Source: Methylotenera sp.
GTDB taxonomy: Bacteria > Pseudomonadota > Gammaproteobacteria > Burkholderiales > Methylophilaceae
Assembly (NCBI GenBank): GCA_028688575.1
Contig: JAQTXW010000018.1
Coordinates: forward strand, 3,727-40,350
Direction of reading: 5' to 3'
Length of the DNA stretch: 36,624 nt
The notes beneath the pieces were generated by a model, which was not told where the DNA came from, did not search any database, and saw nothing but the letters and a program-made list of their open reading frames with translations. The translations under genes were made by a program, and so were the position numbers. Positions 28,506 to 35,366 of this stretch are shown here, piece after piece; positions within the stretch are counted from its first letter, which is position 1; each line of letters begins with the position of its first letter.

Positions 28506-29019
28506 GTACAAAATCGGGATCTTGCACCAGCGCCTCGACATCCAGTTCTACCCAGTCATTGCCATCTTCATCTGCGTAGGCATTCATGCCATAAACATCA
28601 GAAATATTGCTTGAAGGAATCAACTGCATAGATTTAATATTTCTCAAGCCAATCAGGCTTTCTACCAACAGTGCCACCTGCATAGTGGTTTCAGTACTCA
28701 ACAGTAAAATGCGATTGCCGACTGACTTTGCAGTTGGAGGCAAACGCATAAACTGCGCCAAGTCAGTAACGTTATACAAGTTCCCCCGCACATTGGAAAC
28801 ACCTAAAAACCAAGGCCTGGTTAGCGGCACCAGTTGTAATGGAGGTACGGGCAACACTTCTTTGACATCGCCTAAGTTGATTAAAAACTTCTTGCCACCT
28901 ACAGACACACCAAGCCTGGAAGTGGACTCCACATCCACCTGATGACTTGCCTCTTTAAGCTTTGCCAGAATCGATTCTTGAAACTCGCGTAAATTTGAAG
29001 TTTGTGCCACGATAGTCAA
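28495..29019 (-). CDS. pilI: CheW-like adaptor protein PilI
   Basis: This 174-residue cytoplasmic adaptor couples the receptor PilJ to the kinase ChpA. The CheW fold shows in LGVSVGGKKFLINLGDVKEVLPV, PWFLGVSNVRGNLYNVTDLAQF, NRILLLSTETTMQVALLVESLIGLRN, and a conserved closing DEDGNDWVELDVEALVQDPDFV. The frame opens with TTG 29019 preceded by AGGG; a GTG three codons later is an alternative, and there is no ATG nearby. It is 71 bp downstream of pilH. Length agrees with P. aeruginosa PilI (about 178). Confidence 0.92.
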   Translation of the reverse strand: MTIVAQTSNLREFQESILAKLKEASHQVDVESTSRLGVSVGGKKFLINLGDVKEVLPVPPLQLVPLTRPWFLGVSNVRGNLYNVTDLAQFMRLPPTAKSVGNRILLLSTETTMQVALLVESLIGLRNIKSMQLIPSSNISDVYGMNAYADEDGNDWVELDVEALVQDPDFVQPI

Positions 29020-29090
29020 TTAGCCCTAGTTAAAAATGCCAGTATTCTGTACTTATTATTTAAGCTGGCGGGTAAAAAATTGTCAGGCAT

Positions 29091-29459
29091 TTAAGTTTCC
29101 AACCCTTTGATTAAGGACAACAACTCAGCACTGACCACGGGTTTGGTCACACAGGCTTTAGCGCCCATTTTAAGCGCCCAAGCCAAGTCTGTTGCCTGAG
29201 ATTTTCCCGTACACAGAATCACTGGAATATGCGTGGTTGCAGGATTTTTTGTAAGGGTACGTGTCACCTGAAAACCAGTCAGTCCAGGCATCACCACATC
29301 ACATAACACTAAATCGGGTGGATTGGCATTTACTTTAGCCAGACACTCTTCACCACTTTCGGCCCCTGTTACTTGATAACCCGCAGTTTCCAGCAACTCC
29401 GTTAAAAAAAAGCGATCGGTTGCTGAGTCATCTACTACCAATATGTTCTGTATCGCCAT
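29091..29459 (-). CDS. pilH: Single-domain response regulator PilH
   Basis: This 122-residue CheY-like receiver is phosphorylated by ChpA. Acidic pocket residues are in ILVVDDSATD (Asp10-Asp11), the phospho-acceptor is Asp54 (LVLCDVVMPGLTGFQ), and the signalling Thr/Ser (ILCTGKSQATD) and Lys in CVTKPV are present. It resembles P. aeruginosa PilH in the IVMPGLNGFQ-type motif and the TKD/GKSQ-type loop. PilH acts on retraction or as a phosphate sink. Start ATG has GAGGAATAAAG upstream, a Shine-Dalgarno that overlaps the pilG stop, 2 bp away, so the two are coupled. Confidence 0.92.
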   Translation of the reverse strand: MAIQNILVVDDSATDRFFLTELLETAGYQVTGAESGEECLAKVNANPPDLVLCDVVMPGLTGFQVTRTLTKNPATTHIPVILCTGKSQATDLAWALKMGAKACVTKPVVSAELLSLIKGLET

Positions 29460-29461
29460 CT

Positions 29462-29905
29462 TTATTCCTCTTGTTTCTGGTGAGCCTTACTTTGTGCAGC
29501 ATAGATTTGCACTGCTTCTATGAGCGTTTCTTGTGTAAAAGGCTTGGTTAAATATTGATCAGAGCCGACCATGCGCCCACGCGCACGGTCAAATAAGCCA
29601 TCTTTACTAGATAGCATAATTACCGGGGTCGTTTTATAACGAGAATTTCTCTTGATTAAAGAGCAGGTTTGATACCCATCCAAGCGCGGCATCATGATAT
29701 CGACAAAAATCAAATCAGGGTGCTCATTCGATATTTTGGCCAAGGCATCAAAACCATCTTCGGCAAGAATCACCTCACAGCCAGAGGCTTTTAAAAAAAT
29801 CTCAGCACTGCGGCGTATGGTATTGCTATCATCAATCACCATCACTTTGACTTGGGATAACTGATCCAACGTTAACTTGTCTTGATTTGGCTTTTCCTGG
29901 GACAC
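29462..29905 (-). CDS. pilG: Single-domain response regulator PilG
   Basis: This 147-residue CheY-like regulator promotes pilus extension in the Pil-Chp pathway and is the first gene of the operon. The receiver is very close to P. aeruginosa PilG: VMVIDDSNTIRRSAE, Asp69 in LIFVDIMMPRLDGYQTC, TPVIMLSSKDGLFDRARGR and GSDQYLTKPF. I chose GTG 29905 because AGGAG lies seven bases before it. An in-frame TTG at 29911 is almost on top of that AGGAG and gives two more residues. No ATG start exists. It is divergent from the FIST-domain gene across about 245 bp of very AT-rich DNA. Confidence 0.93.
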   Translation of the reverse strand: MSQEKPNQDKLTLDQLSQVKVMVIDDSNTIRRSAEIFLKASGCEVILAEDGFDALAKISNEHPDLIFVDIMMPRLDGYQTCSLIKRNSRYKTTPVIMLSSKDGLFDRARGRMVGSDQYLTKPFTQETLIEAVQIYAAQSKAHQKQEE

Positions 29906-30016
29906 CAGCAAGCTCCTTATATTTTTATATCACTTAAGACTTTAATGCTGCGACTTGTTGTAACCATTTGTATCACACACATTTTATATACAGTTTCAAT
30001 GAATTAGCAACACAAT

Positions 30017-30068
30017 TTAAAGCATTTTAAAAAAAATAGTATAATTATCGCACCTACCCTTAAGGGTA
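30017..30068 (+). promoter_or_regulatory. Candidate FIST-gene promoter with 14-bp palindrome
   Basis: A perfect TATAAT (30040-30045) with a weak TTAAAG -35 (30017-30022, 17-bp spacer) points towards the FIST gene. Immediately downstream is the perfect palindrome TACCCTTAAGGGTA (30055-30068), about where transcription would start, an ideal repressor position. A second TATAAT lies at 30072-30077. The same spacer must also contain the pilG promoter, so the palindrome could control both directions. The assignment comes from pattern only. Confidence 0.4.
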
Positions 30069-30152
30069 ATTTATAATAAATATTACATTTTTTTACAATT
30101 TGTATTAAATTAACACAGTTTTTAGTTTTAGTTAAGCATCTAGGGGTTCAAC

Positions 30153-31304
30153 ATGATAGTTAGACAAGAGTCATTGACTGCCAAAATGGGGCTCAAGGAT
30201 TTACCATCCACATCCCCGCTACCCACCGCTAATTTGGTGCTGGTTTTTGGCTCAGTAAAGCGTTTGGGGGAGCCTAAGTTAAGCAGCACGCTCAAAGAGC
30301 GCTACCCTACTGCGCAGATTGTCGGCTGCTCAACCTCTGGTGAAATAACGGCCAATGGTGTGGTGGATGAAACTTTGCAAATCACTGCAATCCTTTGGGA
30401 AAAGACCATCCAACGCGTGACTCATACCAAAATGACAGGCATGCAGAACTCTTTTGAAACCGCAGTCAGTTTAGCCAAACAACTGCAATCTGACAGCTTA
30501 AAAGCTGTGCTGGTTTACTCAGATGGCCTTAACGTAAACGGTTCTGAGTTACTAGAAGGGTTCAAAAGCGTTTTGGGCGAAACCCCCGTGATGGGCGGCA
30601 TGGCGGGAGATGGTTTTAACTTTAGCAAAACTTTACAGTTATTTAACGATACCGTTTCTGACAATCTGGTAATTGCTGTGGGCTTATACGGCAATAATAT
30701 CGTTACTGCAACTGGCGTTGGTCGCGGTTGGAAGCCCTACGGCCCGCCCCGCAAGGTGACCAAATCTGAGAAGAACGTCGTCTTGGAACTGGACGGCAAA
30801 CCAGCACTACCACTCTATAATATGTATATAGGCGCGCACTCCGCAAAAGGCCTGCCTGGCAGCGGGCTCAACTTCCCTTTTGCAATTATTGAAGAAGGTA
30901 AACGCGAAATAGAAAAAATTCGCACTTTATTGGCGATTGACCCAAAAAACAACAGCCTCACCTTCGCAGGCAACGTGGATGAAGGTGAAACTGTACGCTT
31001 CTGTCAGGCAAATCACGACCGTTTAGTTGAAGGCGCAGGCGATGCTGCCCATCTGGTTGCTGAACATGCAAACACCAATCATAACGGGCTTGCGGTATGC
31101 GTGAGCTGCGTTGGTCGCAAAGGCGTGATGGCCGACTTAGTCACAGATGAGATCAATCTGGTGCAAGATATTCTGGGTTCGCAAACTGCGATTACAGGCT
31201 TCTACTCTTATGGTGAGTTTGCACCAAGACCAGATACCAGCGACAGTGTTTTGCACAATCAAACCATGACCATTGGCTACCTGAGTGAAGATTTGCTCGC
31301 TTAA
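30153..31304 (+). CDS. FIST-domain signal-sensing protein
   Basis: This 383-residue protein has a FIST N domain (about 20-215: NLVLVFGS, QIVGCSTSGEI, AVLVYSDGLNVNGSELLEGF, PVMGGMAGDGF) and a FIST C domain (about 220-375: LYNMYIGA, NSLTFAGNVDEGETVRFCQA, GLAVCVSCVGRKGVMADLVTDEI, TGFYSYGEFAP). FIST domains are known as presumed small-ligand sensors, often fused to kinases, chemotaxis domains or cyclases. Here no output domain is attached and there is no signal peptide or membrane helix, so it must act through a partner. ATG 30153 follows AGGGGT. Its neighbour on the other strand is pilG, which suggests a link to the Pil-Chp pathway (inference). It is followed at 153 bp by tpx. Confidence 0.9.
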   Translation: MIVRQESLTAKMGLKDLPSTSPLPTANLVLVFGSVKRLGEPKLSSTLKERYPTAQIVGCSTSGEITANGVVDETLQITAILWEKTIQRVTHTKMTGMQNSFETAVSLAKQLQSDSLKAVLVYSDGLNVNGSELLEGFKSVLGETPVMGGMAGDGFNFSKTLQLFNDTVSDNLVIAVGLYGNNIVTATGVGRGWKPYGPPRKVTKSEKNVVLELDGKPALPLYNMYIGAHSAKGLPGSGLNFPFAIIEEGKREIEKIRTLLAIDPKNNSLTFAGNVDEGETVRFCQANHDRLVEGAGDAAHLVAEHANTNHNGLAVCVSCVGRKGVMADLVTDEINLVQDILGSQTAITGFYSYGEFAPRPDTSDSVLHNQTMTIGYLSEDLLA

Positions 31305-31457
31305 TGCACAGACAATGACTTAGTAGCCAGTCCATCATAGTGTAAGTCGTTGAGTCGGTCAGCTAAGAACCTCGCTAATCCACATTTAGCTTGTGGTTGA
31401 TTGCTTTTAGCATTAACGATACAGTTAAGCCCTTTAATATTTCCAGGAGAATTCAAC

Positions 31458-31958
31458 ATGGCAACCGTGACTTTAAAAGGCAACCCAGTCAACATTGGTG
31501 GCAACCTGCCGCAAGCAGGCCAAACAGCGCCTGATTTTGCACTCGCCAATGCCAAACGTGAGCTAGTTTCATTGGAAGCATTCTCTGGCAAACGCAAAGT
31601 GTTAAACATTTTTCCAAGTATCGATACCCCAACCTGCGCAACTTCTGTGCGCACCTTTAACCAAAAAGCAAGCAGCGTGGCTAACACGGTTGTGCTGTGC
31701 ATCTCAGCCGACCTGCCATTCGCACAAAGCCGCTTTTGTGGCGCAGAAGGCATTGAAAACGTTGTCACACTTTCTACATTCCGTGACACTGCAAAATTTG
31801 CAAACGATTACGGTGTGTTTATCACCGACAGCAGCCTAGCAGGCTTAACCGCGCGCGCAGTTGTGGTGCTGGACGAAAACAATAAAGTACTGCACAGTGA
31901 GCTAGTCGGCGAAATTGCGAATGAGCCTAACTATGATGCAGCACTCGCTGTTTTATAA
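31458..31958 (+). CDS. tpx: Thiol peroxidase Tpx (2-Cys peroxiredoxin)
   Basis: This 166-residue enzyme reduces hydrogen peroxide and, preferentially, alkyl hydroperoxides with thioredoxin. The peroxidatic Cys60 is in [15 protein letters not shown] with its catalytic Thr57, and the resolving Cys94 is in [12 protein letters not shown]; both match E. coli Cys61 and Cys95. The substrate-side Arg is in [14 protein letters not shown] 31458 is preceded by AGGAG; an earlier in-frame start at 31401 has no ribosome site and lies in leader DNA. It is monocistronic, with a clear terminator 15 bp after the stop. The frame on the opposite strand (31301-31789) is a shadow. Confidence 0.97.
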   Translation: MATVTLKGNPVNIGGNLPQAGQTAPDFALANAKRELVSLEAFSGKRKVLNIFPSIDTPTCATSVRTFNQKASSVANTVVLCISADLPFAQSRFCGAEGIENVVTLSTFRDTAKFANDYGVFITDSSLAGLTARAVVVLDENNKVLHSELVGEIANEPNYDAALAVL

Positions 31959-31973
31959 GTAGCCTGCACGAAT

Positions 31974-32013
31974 AAGAAAGCCCAGCAGGTTATTTGCTGG
32001 GCTTTCTTAGTTT
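31974..32013 (+). terminator. Rho-independent terminator of tpx
   Basis: A perfect 14-bp stem, AAGAAAGCCCAGCA (31974-31987) with TGCTGGGCTTTCTT (31995-32008) and a 7-nt loop, is followed by AGTTTTATA. It is the clearest intrinsic terminator in the window. The rest of the spacer up to 32193 holds no gene that I can see. Confidence 0.85.
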
Positions 32014-32193
32014 TATACATAATTTATGTTGATACATAATGGTCAAATGCTGAGTATTTTTTGATGTTTTAAGGGCAATGGCAACGCAAAGTGAGCCTAT
32101 CTCTAGCGCATTGAGTTTAAAACCCACCTTGCACGTTAACATAATGACTACTCATGCGTTATGGTTTACATTCAACCATAGAGCAATAAACCG

Positions 32194-32397
32194 ATGATCA
32201 AAATGATGCTGTTTGCAACCATTGTAGTGTTGACTTCATTCACCGCAGTTGCTGCCCCTGCGCCATGGTATTTGTGGAAAAGCAAGCTGGATGGTGTGTC
32301 TTTGTGCACACAAGTACCGCCTGGTGAAGGCTGGTTGCAATTAAATGGCCCTTATAAAGATGCCCACTGCACTGTACATGGGCGCCCTGGTCAATAG
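32194..32397 (+). CDS. Small secreted protein of unknown function
   Basis: This 67-residue protein starts with a signal peptide (MIKMMLFATIVVLTSFTAVA, cleavage near Ala20-Ala21), leaving a mature peptide of about 46 residues. The mature part begins APAPWYLWKSKLDG, has two cysteines (Cys38 and Cys59) that could form a disulfide, and contains PPGEGWLQLNGPYKDAHC. I recall similar short WY-WKSK...GP-KD--C proteins annotated as hypothetical in betaproteobacteria, which supports it being real. The ATG has a weak purine-rich ribosome site (AGAGCA); Met4 or Met5 are possible alternative starts. It is convergent with the YbaK-type gene, 30 bp away. No function can be assigned. Confidence 0.65.
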   Translation: MIKMMLFATIVVLTSFTAVAAPAPWYLWKSKLDGVSLCTQVPPGEGWLQLNGPYKDAHCTVHGRPGQ

Positions 32398-32416
32398 AGG
32401 CATTGCACAAGTGACT

Positions 32417-32430
32417 TGAGCTAAAGCTCA
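32417..32430. terminator. Short palindrome between convergent genes
   Basis: TGAGCT-AA-AGCTCA is a 6-bp inverted repeat around two bases that includes the stop codon of the YbaK-type gene and sits 20 bp after the secreted-protein stop. It may help termination in both directions. The tiny loop and absent U-tract make this weak. Confidence 0.25.
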
Positions 32431-32919
32431 CGTCTTTACAAATTCGCCTTCGTCCGCAGCTGCAAGCATAGCGAGTAAATCCTGCGAGTTTAGTGCAAGT
32501 GCGTAACCTAGCACGCCACTGCCTATCACTACGTTTTGATAATTGCGCACGCTTTTATCCACCAGCACACGCAGCGTGTCAGGTAAAGCGATCGGCGGCA
32601 CAGCACCTACCACATAGCCAGTGGCTTCAGACACTTCGTCATATTCTGCCATGCGCAGTTTACGTTCACCCAAATGCTTGCGCAGCACGCCCCAATCCGC
32701 ACGACCAGCGCCAGCAACAGCCAGCAAGGTATATAAACCCGAGTCGGCCTTAAATACCACACTACGCACGACGGAGCTTGGATCCAAGCCTTTGGCTGAG
32801 AGCAGGTCTTCCAGATTGCGGATGGGTTTACGGTCTTCGCTTAACGGTATTTCAATGATTTCAAACGCAATACTTTGGGAGGTCAGTAAATCAACTACAG
32901 GAGAGTGAATATCAGTCAT
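32428..32919 (-). CDS. YbaK/EbsC-type aminoacyl-tRNA deacylase
   Basis: This 163-residue protein is of the YbaK/ProX superfamily, freestanding trans-editing enzymes that hydrolyse mischarged aminoacyl-tRNAs. Visible are the catalytic-site Lys57 in SVVFKADSGLYTLLAVAGAGRADW, the LRKHLGERKLRMAEYDEV segment, the GYVVGAVPPIALP loop, and the closing VLVDKSVRNYQNVVIGSGVLGYALAL strand pair. I chose ATG 32919 (MTDIHSPVV) because AAGGAA precedes it; the frame extends upstream to 32955 without a ribosome site. Which mischarged tRNA it clears (Cys-tRNAPro, Ala-tRNAPro or other) cannot be decided here. Confidence 0.88.
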   Translation of the reverse strand: MTDIHSPVVDLLTSQSIAFEIIEIPLSEDRKPIRNLEDLLSAKGLDPSSVVRSVVFKADSGLYTLLAVAGAGRADWGVLRKHLGERKLRMAEYDEVSEATGYVVGAVPPIALPDTLRVLVDKSVRNYQNVVIGSGVLGYALALNSQDLLAMLAAADEGEFVKT

Positions 32920-32991
32920 ATCGGTTCCTTGATGTGTAGCCATAACAGGTATCACTTTAGTGAATTTATGAATAATGTCTAGGATTTCTAC

Positions 32992-33024
32992 TTTGCAGGC
33001 GCGTTCAGTCGCCGCACCTGCAAA
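32992..33024. terminator. Hairpin after the MazG-like gene
   Basis: TTTGCAGG (32992-32999) pairs with CCTGCAAA (33017-33024), and the stem continues through one mismatch with GCG/CGC. It begins four bases after the MazG-like stop and probably marks the 3' end of the RNase II-speE-like-rlmL-mazG transcript. No U-tract follows on the minus strand. Confidence 0.45.
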
Positions 33025-33027
33025 ATT

Positions 33028-33378
33028 CTAATATTGCGTATATTTAGCGTTGCTGCCCTTACATTTTTCTACTGGGTATTTTTTAGCATTCAAGTCTATT
33101 TTTTTATTCGCAGCTTCAATCAAATCAATACCGCATACTTCCGCGATGCGTAGCAAATATACAAAGGTGTCCGATAACTCTTGTCCTACCTGCGCCTTAG
33201 CTTCTGTGTCTAAATTGCGACTTTCCTGCTCTGTCATCCATTGAAAATGCTCAACCACCTCACCTGCCTCTACAATCATGGCCATGGCAAGGTTTTTAGG
33301 TGAGTGAAACTGCGCCCAATCCCGCTCAGTCACAAAACTGTTTACTCTGTTTCTTAGCGCATCCAATGAGTCTGCCAT
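33028..33378 (-). CDS. MazG-like nucleotide pyrophosphohydrolase (DCTPP1 type)
   Basis: This 116-residue all-alpha NTP pyrophosphatase of the MazG/RS21-C6 class hydrolyses (d)NTPs, typically dCTP or modified derivatives, to monophosphates, cleaning the nucleotide pool. The metal-binding residues are Glu37, Glu40 and Glu43 (IVEAGEVVEHFQW) and Glu67 and Asp70 (ELSDTFVYLL). The N-terminal RDWAQFHSPKNLAMAM and the C-terminal DLNAKKYPVEKCKGSNAKY match the DCTPP1-like family. Start ATG has AAGGAAACAGC upstream, sharing bases with the rlmL stop 9 bp away, so it is the last gene of the cluster. Confidence 0.9.
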   Translation of the reverse strand: MADSLDALRNRVNSFVTERDWAQFHSPKNLAMAMIVEAGEVVEHFQWMTEQESRNLDTEAKAQVGQELSDTFVYLLRIAEVCGIDLIEAANKKIDLNAKKYPVEKCKGSNAKYTQY

Positions 33379-33387
33379 GCTGTTTCC

Positions 33388-34560
33388 TTATGCGTCTGCT
33401 TTGTCTTTACGGTTTGAACCTGCCACCATTTTAATTTCAAACAAACGGCACTCCAATGGGCCGTTAAATAATGGTGTCTTTTTACTCGGTGCAAGGCGCA
33501 TCAACTTAGGCATGCGTAAATCATTGGTGAGAAAATAAGTATTCCAACCTGCAAATTTTCGCTTTAGCGTTTCACCCATTTTGGGGTATAGCTGCGTTAG
33601 CGCTTCGTCCTCACCAATACGCACACCGTATGGTGGATTTGCGACCAATACGCCGCTATCCGCTGGGGGAATGACATTAAGCATATCAACATGTGCAACC
33701 TGCACGGCTTCAAGCAGCCCTGCGGCTTCTAGATTCTGCTTGGTCACACGTACCGCACGTAAATCGATATCCGATCCATAGATTTTTTGAAAAGTGACTT
33801 TTTTTACTTTACTTAAAGCCTGATTTTTAATTTTCTTCCAAGTGTCAGATTCAAATGTTCTTAACTTTTCAAAACCAAAATCTCTTTTAAGACCCGGTGC
33901 CATATCTAGCGCTACCATGGCCGCTTCCAGTAAAAACGTACCACTGCCGCACATGGGATCGAGTAATGGCTGTCCTGCTTCCCAGCCAGTGAGCTTCAAA
34001 ATGCCCGCTGCCAGATTCTCTCGCAACGGGGCTTCAATACTTGCCCCGCGATTACCGCGCTGATAAAGCGCAGCACCAGAGGTATCCACATAATATTGAT
34101 ACTCATCTGCCGTTAAATAGGCATGAATTCTCACCGCAGGTGTTTTGGTGTCAATATAAGGGCGAGAACCCACAGCCTGCCTGAATTTATCACATACAGC
34201 ATCTTTAATTTTCAAGGTGGCGAACTCAAGGCTTTTGAGCGGACACTTCACACCTGTCACTTTCACCATAAAGTCATGTTTAACCTCAAACCACTGAGGC
34301 CAGTTTAGTTTATAAGCGGCATTAAATAAATCTTCTTCATTCAGGTACTTGCCACGACCTACCTGCCACAAAATACGCGTAGCGATGCGTGAATGTAAAT
34401 TTGCGGCATAGCAGACTGCCCAATCGCCATCAAAGCTCACACCGCCATCGGTGGACTTGATAGACCTAGCGCCAACTTGCTTAAGCTCATCTGCGAGCAA
34501 TTGCTCTAACCCGCGTGGGCAGGTTGCAAAATAACGGTTGGGAGGCGATGTTTTATTCAT
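33388..34560 (-). CDS. rlmL: THUMP-domain 23S rRNA guanine-N2 methyltransferase, RlmL type
   Basis: This 390-residue SAM-dependent RNA methyltransferase matches the N-terminal half of E. coli RlmL/YcbY, which makes m2G2445 in 23S rRNA. It has an N-terminal ferredoxin-like/THUMP region (YFATCPRGLEQLLADEL to about residue 165), a linker with SLEFATLKIKDAVCDKFR, and a Rossmann methyltransferase with DPMCGSGTFLLEAA near residue 200 and the catalytic NPPYGVRIGE near 306. The RlmK half fused in E. coli is absent, as in many betaproteobacteria. The start overlaps the stop of the upstream speE-like gene in ATGA, showing translational coupling. It forms a run with RNase II and the MazG-like gene. Confidence 0.92.
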   Translation of the reverse strand: MNKTSPPNRYFATCPRGLEQLLADELKQVGARSIKSTDGGVSFDGDWAVCYAANLHSRIATRILWQVGRGKYLNEEDLFNAAYKLNWPQWFEVKHDFMVKVTGVKCPLKSLEFATLKIKDAVCDKFRQAVGSRPYIDTKTPAVRIHAYLTADEYQYYVDTSGAALYQRGNRGASIEAPLRENLAAGILKLTGWEAGQPLLDPMCGSGTFLLEAAMVALDMAPGLKRDFGFEKLRTFESDTWKKIKNQALSKVKKVTFQKIYGSDIDLRAVRVTKQNLEAAGLLEAVQVAHVDMLNVIPPADSGVLVANPPYGVRIGEDEALTQLYPKMGETLKRKFAGWNTYFLTNDLRMPKLMRLAPSKKTPLFNGPLECRLFEIKMVAGSNRKDKADA

Positions 34561-35366
34561 AAATCACTTTTCATATATAGGCGGCTTTGGCTGCCAGGGT
34601 TATGTTCAATTAGTTTATCCAGAAATTGCAAAAACTCTATCTGATGCGTTTGCTCAAGCTTCTTTGCGCGCTGGCGCAGGCTGCTGATTTTTAGGTTATT
34701 CAAGTTGGATTTAAACGCAAATACTGCGATGTTACCAGGCGCACCTGTAGGCAGCATCAGCGCGCGCCCTTCAAAACTTGTTTCAATCCGCTGGAAATAT
34801 ACGGGAAAGTTTTTATCACTGCCCCATAGATTCATGACAAAAATGCCATCAAGCTTGATCGCCGCCGCGCAATTGTCAAAAAAAGTCTGGTTACAAAAAT
34901 CGGGCGGGATGCCATTGCGATCAAATGCATCAATCAGCAGTACATCTGTTTCTTCACTGTGATCCACTAGATATTGCAGCCCATCTGTTTCGATCACCTC
35001 AAAACGCTCATCATTCTCCGGCACACAAAATTGATTACGGGCGACCTGAATCACACGTGGATTTACTTCAACGACTTTACTGGTAATTTCAGGGCAGTTT
35101 GCATAAACATACTTGGGAATAGAGCCTCCACCCAAGCCTATCGTCAACATATTTTTCACCTGATCATGAAACAATAGAAAACACATAATCGCACGCGTAT
35201 ACCTTAGCTCGAGGGCAAATGGATCACGAATACGCATGGCACTTTGTACCGTAGCCGAACCTAAATGCAACGCACGCACACCATCAATTTCACTCACATC
35301 CACATTGTCATTCACCGCTGCGGTACTGCCGATACCGCGCAATAGATGCTTTGCAACACGAAACAC
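34557..35366 (-). CDS. Spermidine-synthase-like SAM-dependent protein
   Basis: This is a 269-residue Rossmann protein of the spermidine/spermine synthase family. The nucleotide-binding loop is MLTIGLGGGSIPKYV (residues 77-82 core), the ribose-binding Glu100 is in KVVEVNPRVIQVA, then come Asp128 in ETDGLQYL and Asp146 in VLLIDAFD. Classical SpeE has GGGDG and DSTDP motifs; here they are GGGSI and DAFDR, so a polyamine product is doubtful and the real substrate is unknown. The GTG start has an excellent GGAGG eight bases upstream and shares one base with the stop of the RNase II gene (TAGTG). Flanking genes act on RNA, which hints at a non-polyamine role, but that is inference. Confidence 0.85.
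   Translation of the reverse strand: MFRVAKHLLRGIGSTAAVNDNVDVSEIDGVRALHLGSATVQSAMRIRDPFALELRYTRAIMCFLLFHDQVKNMLTIGLGGGSIPKYVYANCPEITSKVVEVNPRVIQVARNQFCVPENDERFEVIETDGLQYLVDHSEETDVLLIDAFDRNGIPPDFCNQTFFDNCAAAIKLDGIFVMNLWGSDKNFPVYFQRIETSFEGRALMLPTGAPGNIAVFAFKSNLNNLKISSLRQRAKKLEQTHQIEFLQFLDKLIEHNPGSQSRLYMKSDL

Noticed and set aside
29912-30152. Sigma-54 (GG-N10-GC) promoter in the pilG-FIST spacer, sought because a sigma-54 activator is encoded in the window
   Set aside because: No TGGCAC-N5-TTGC-like sequence is visible in the spacer.
31301-31789. Long open frame antisense to tpx (162 codons)
   Set aside because: It has no family resemblance and no ribosome site, and it mirrors the codon structure of the well-supported tpx gene.
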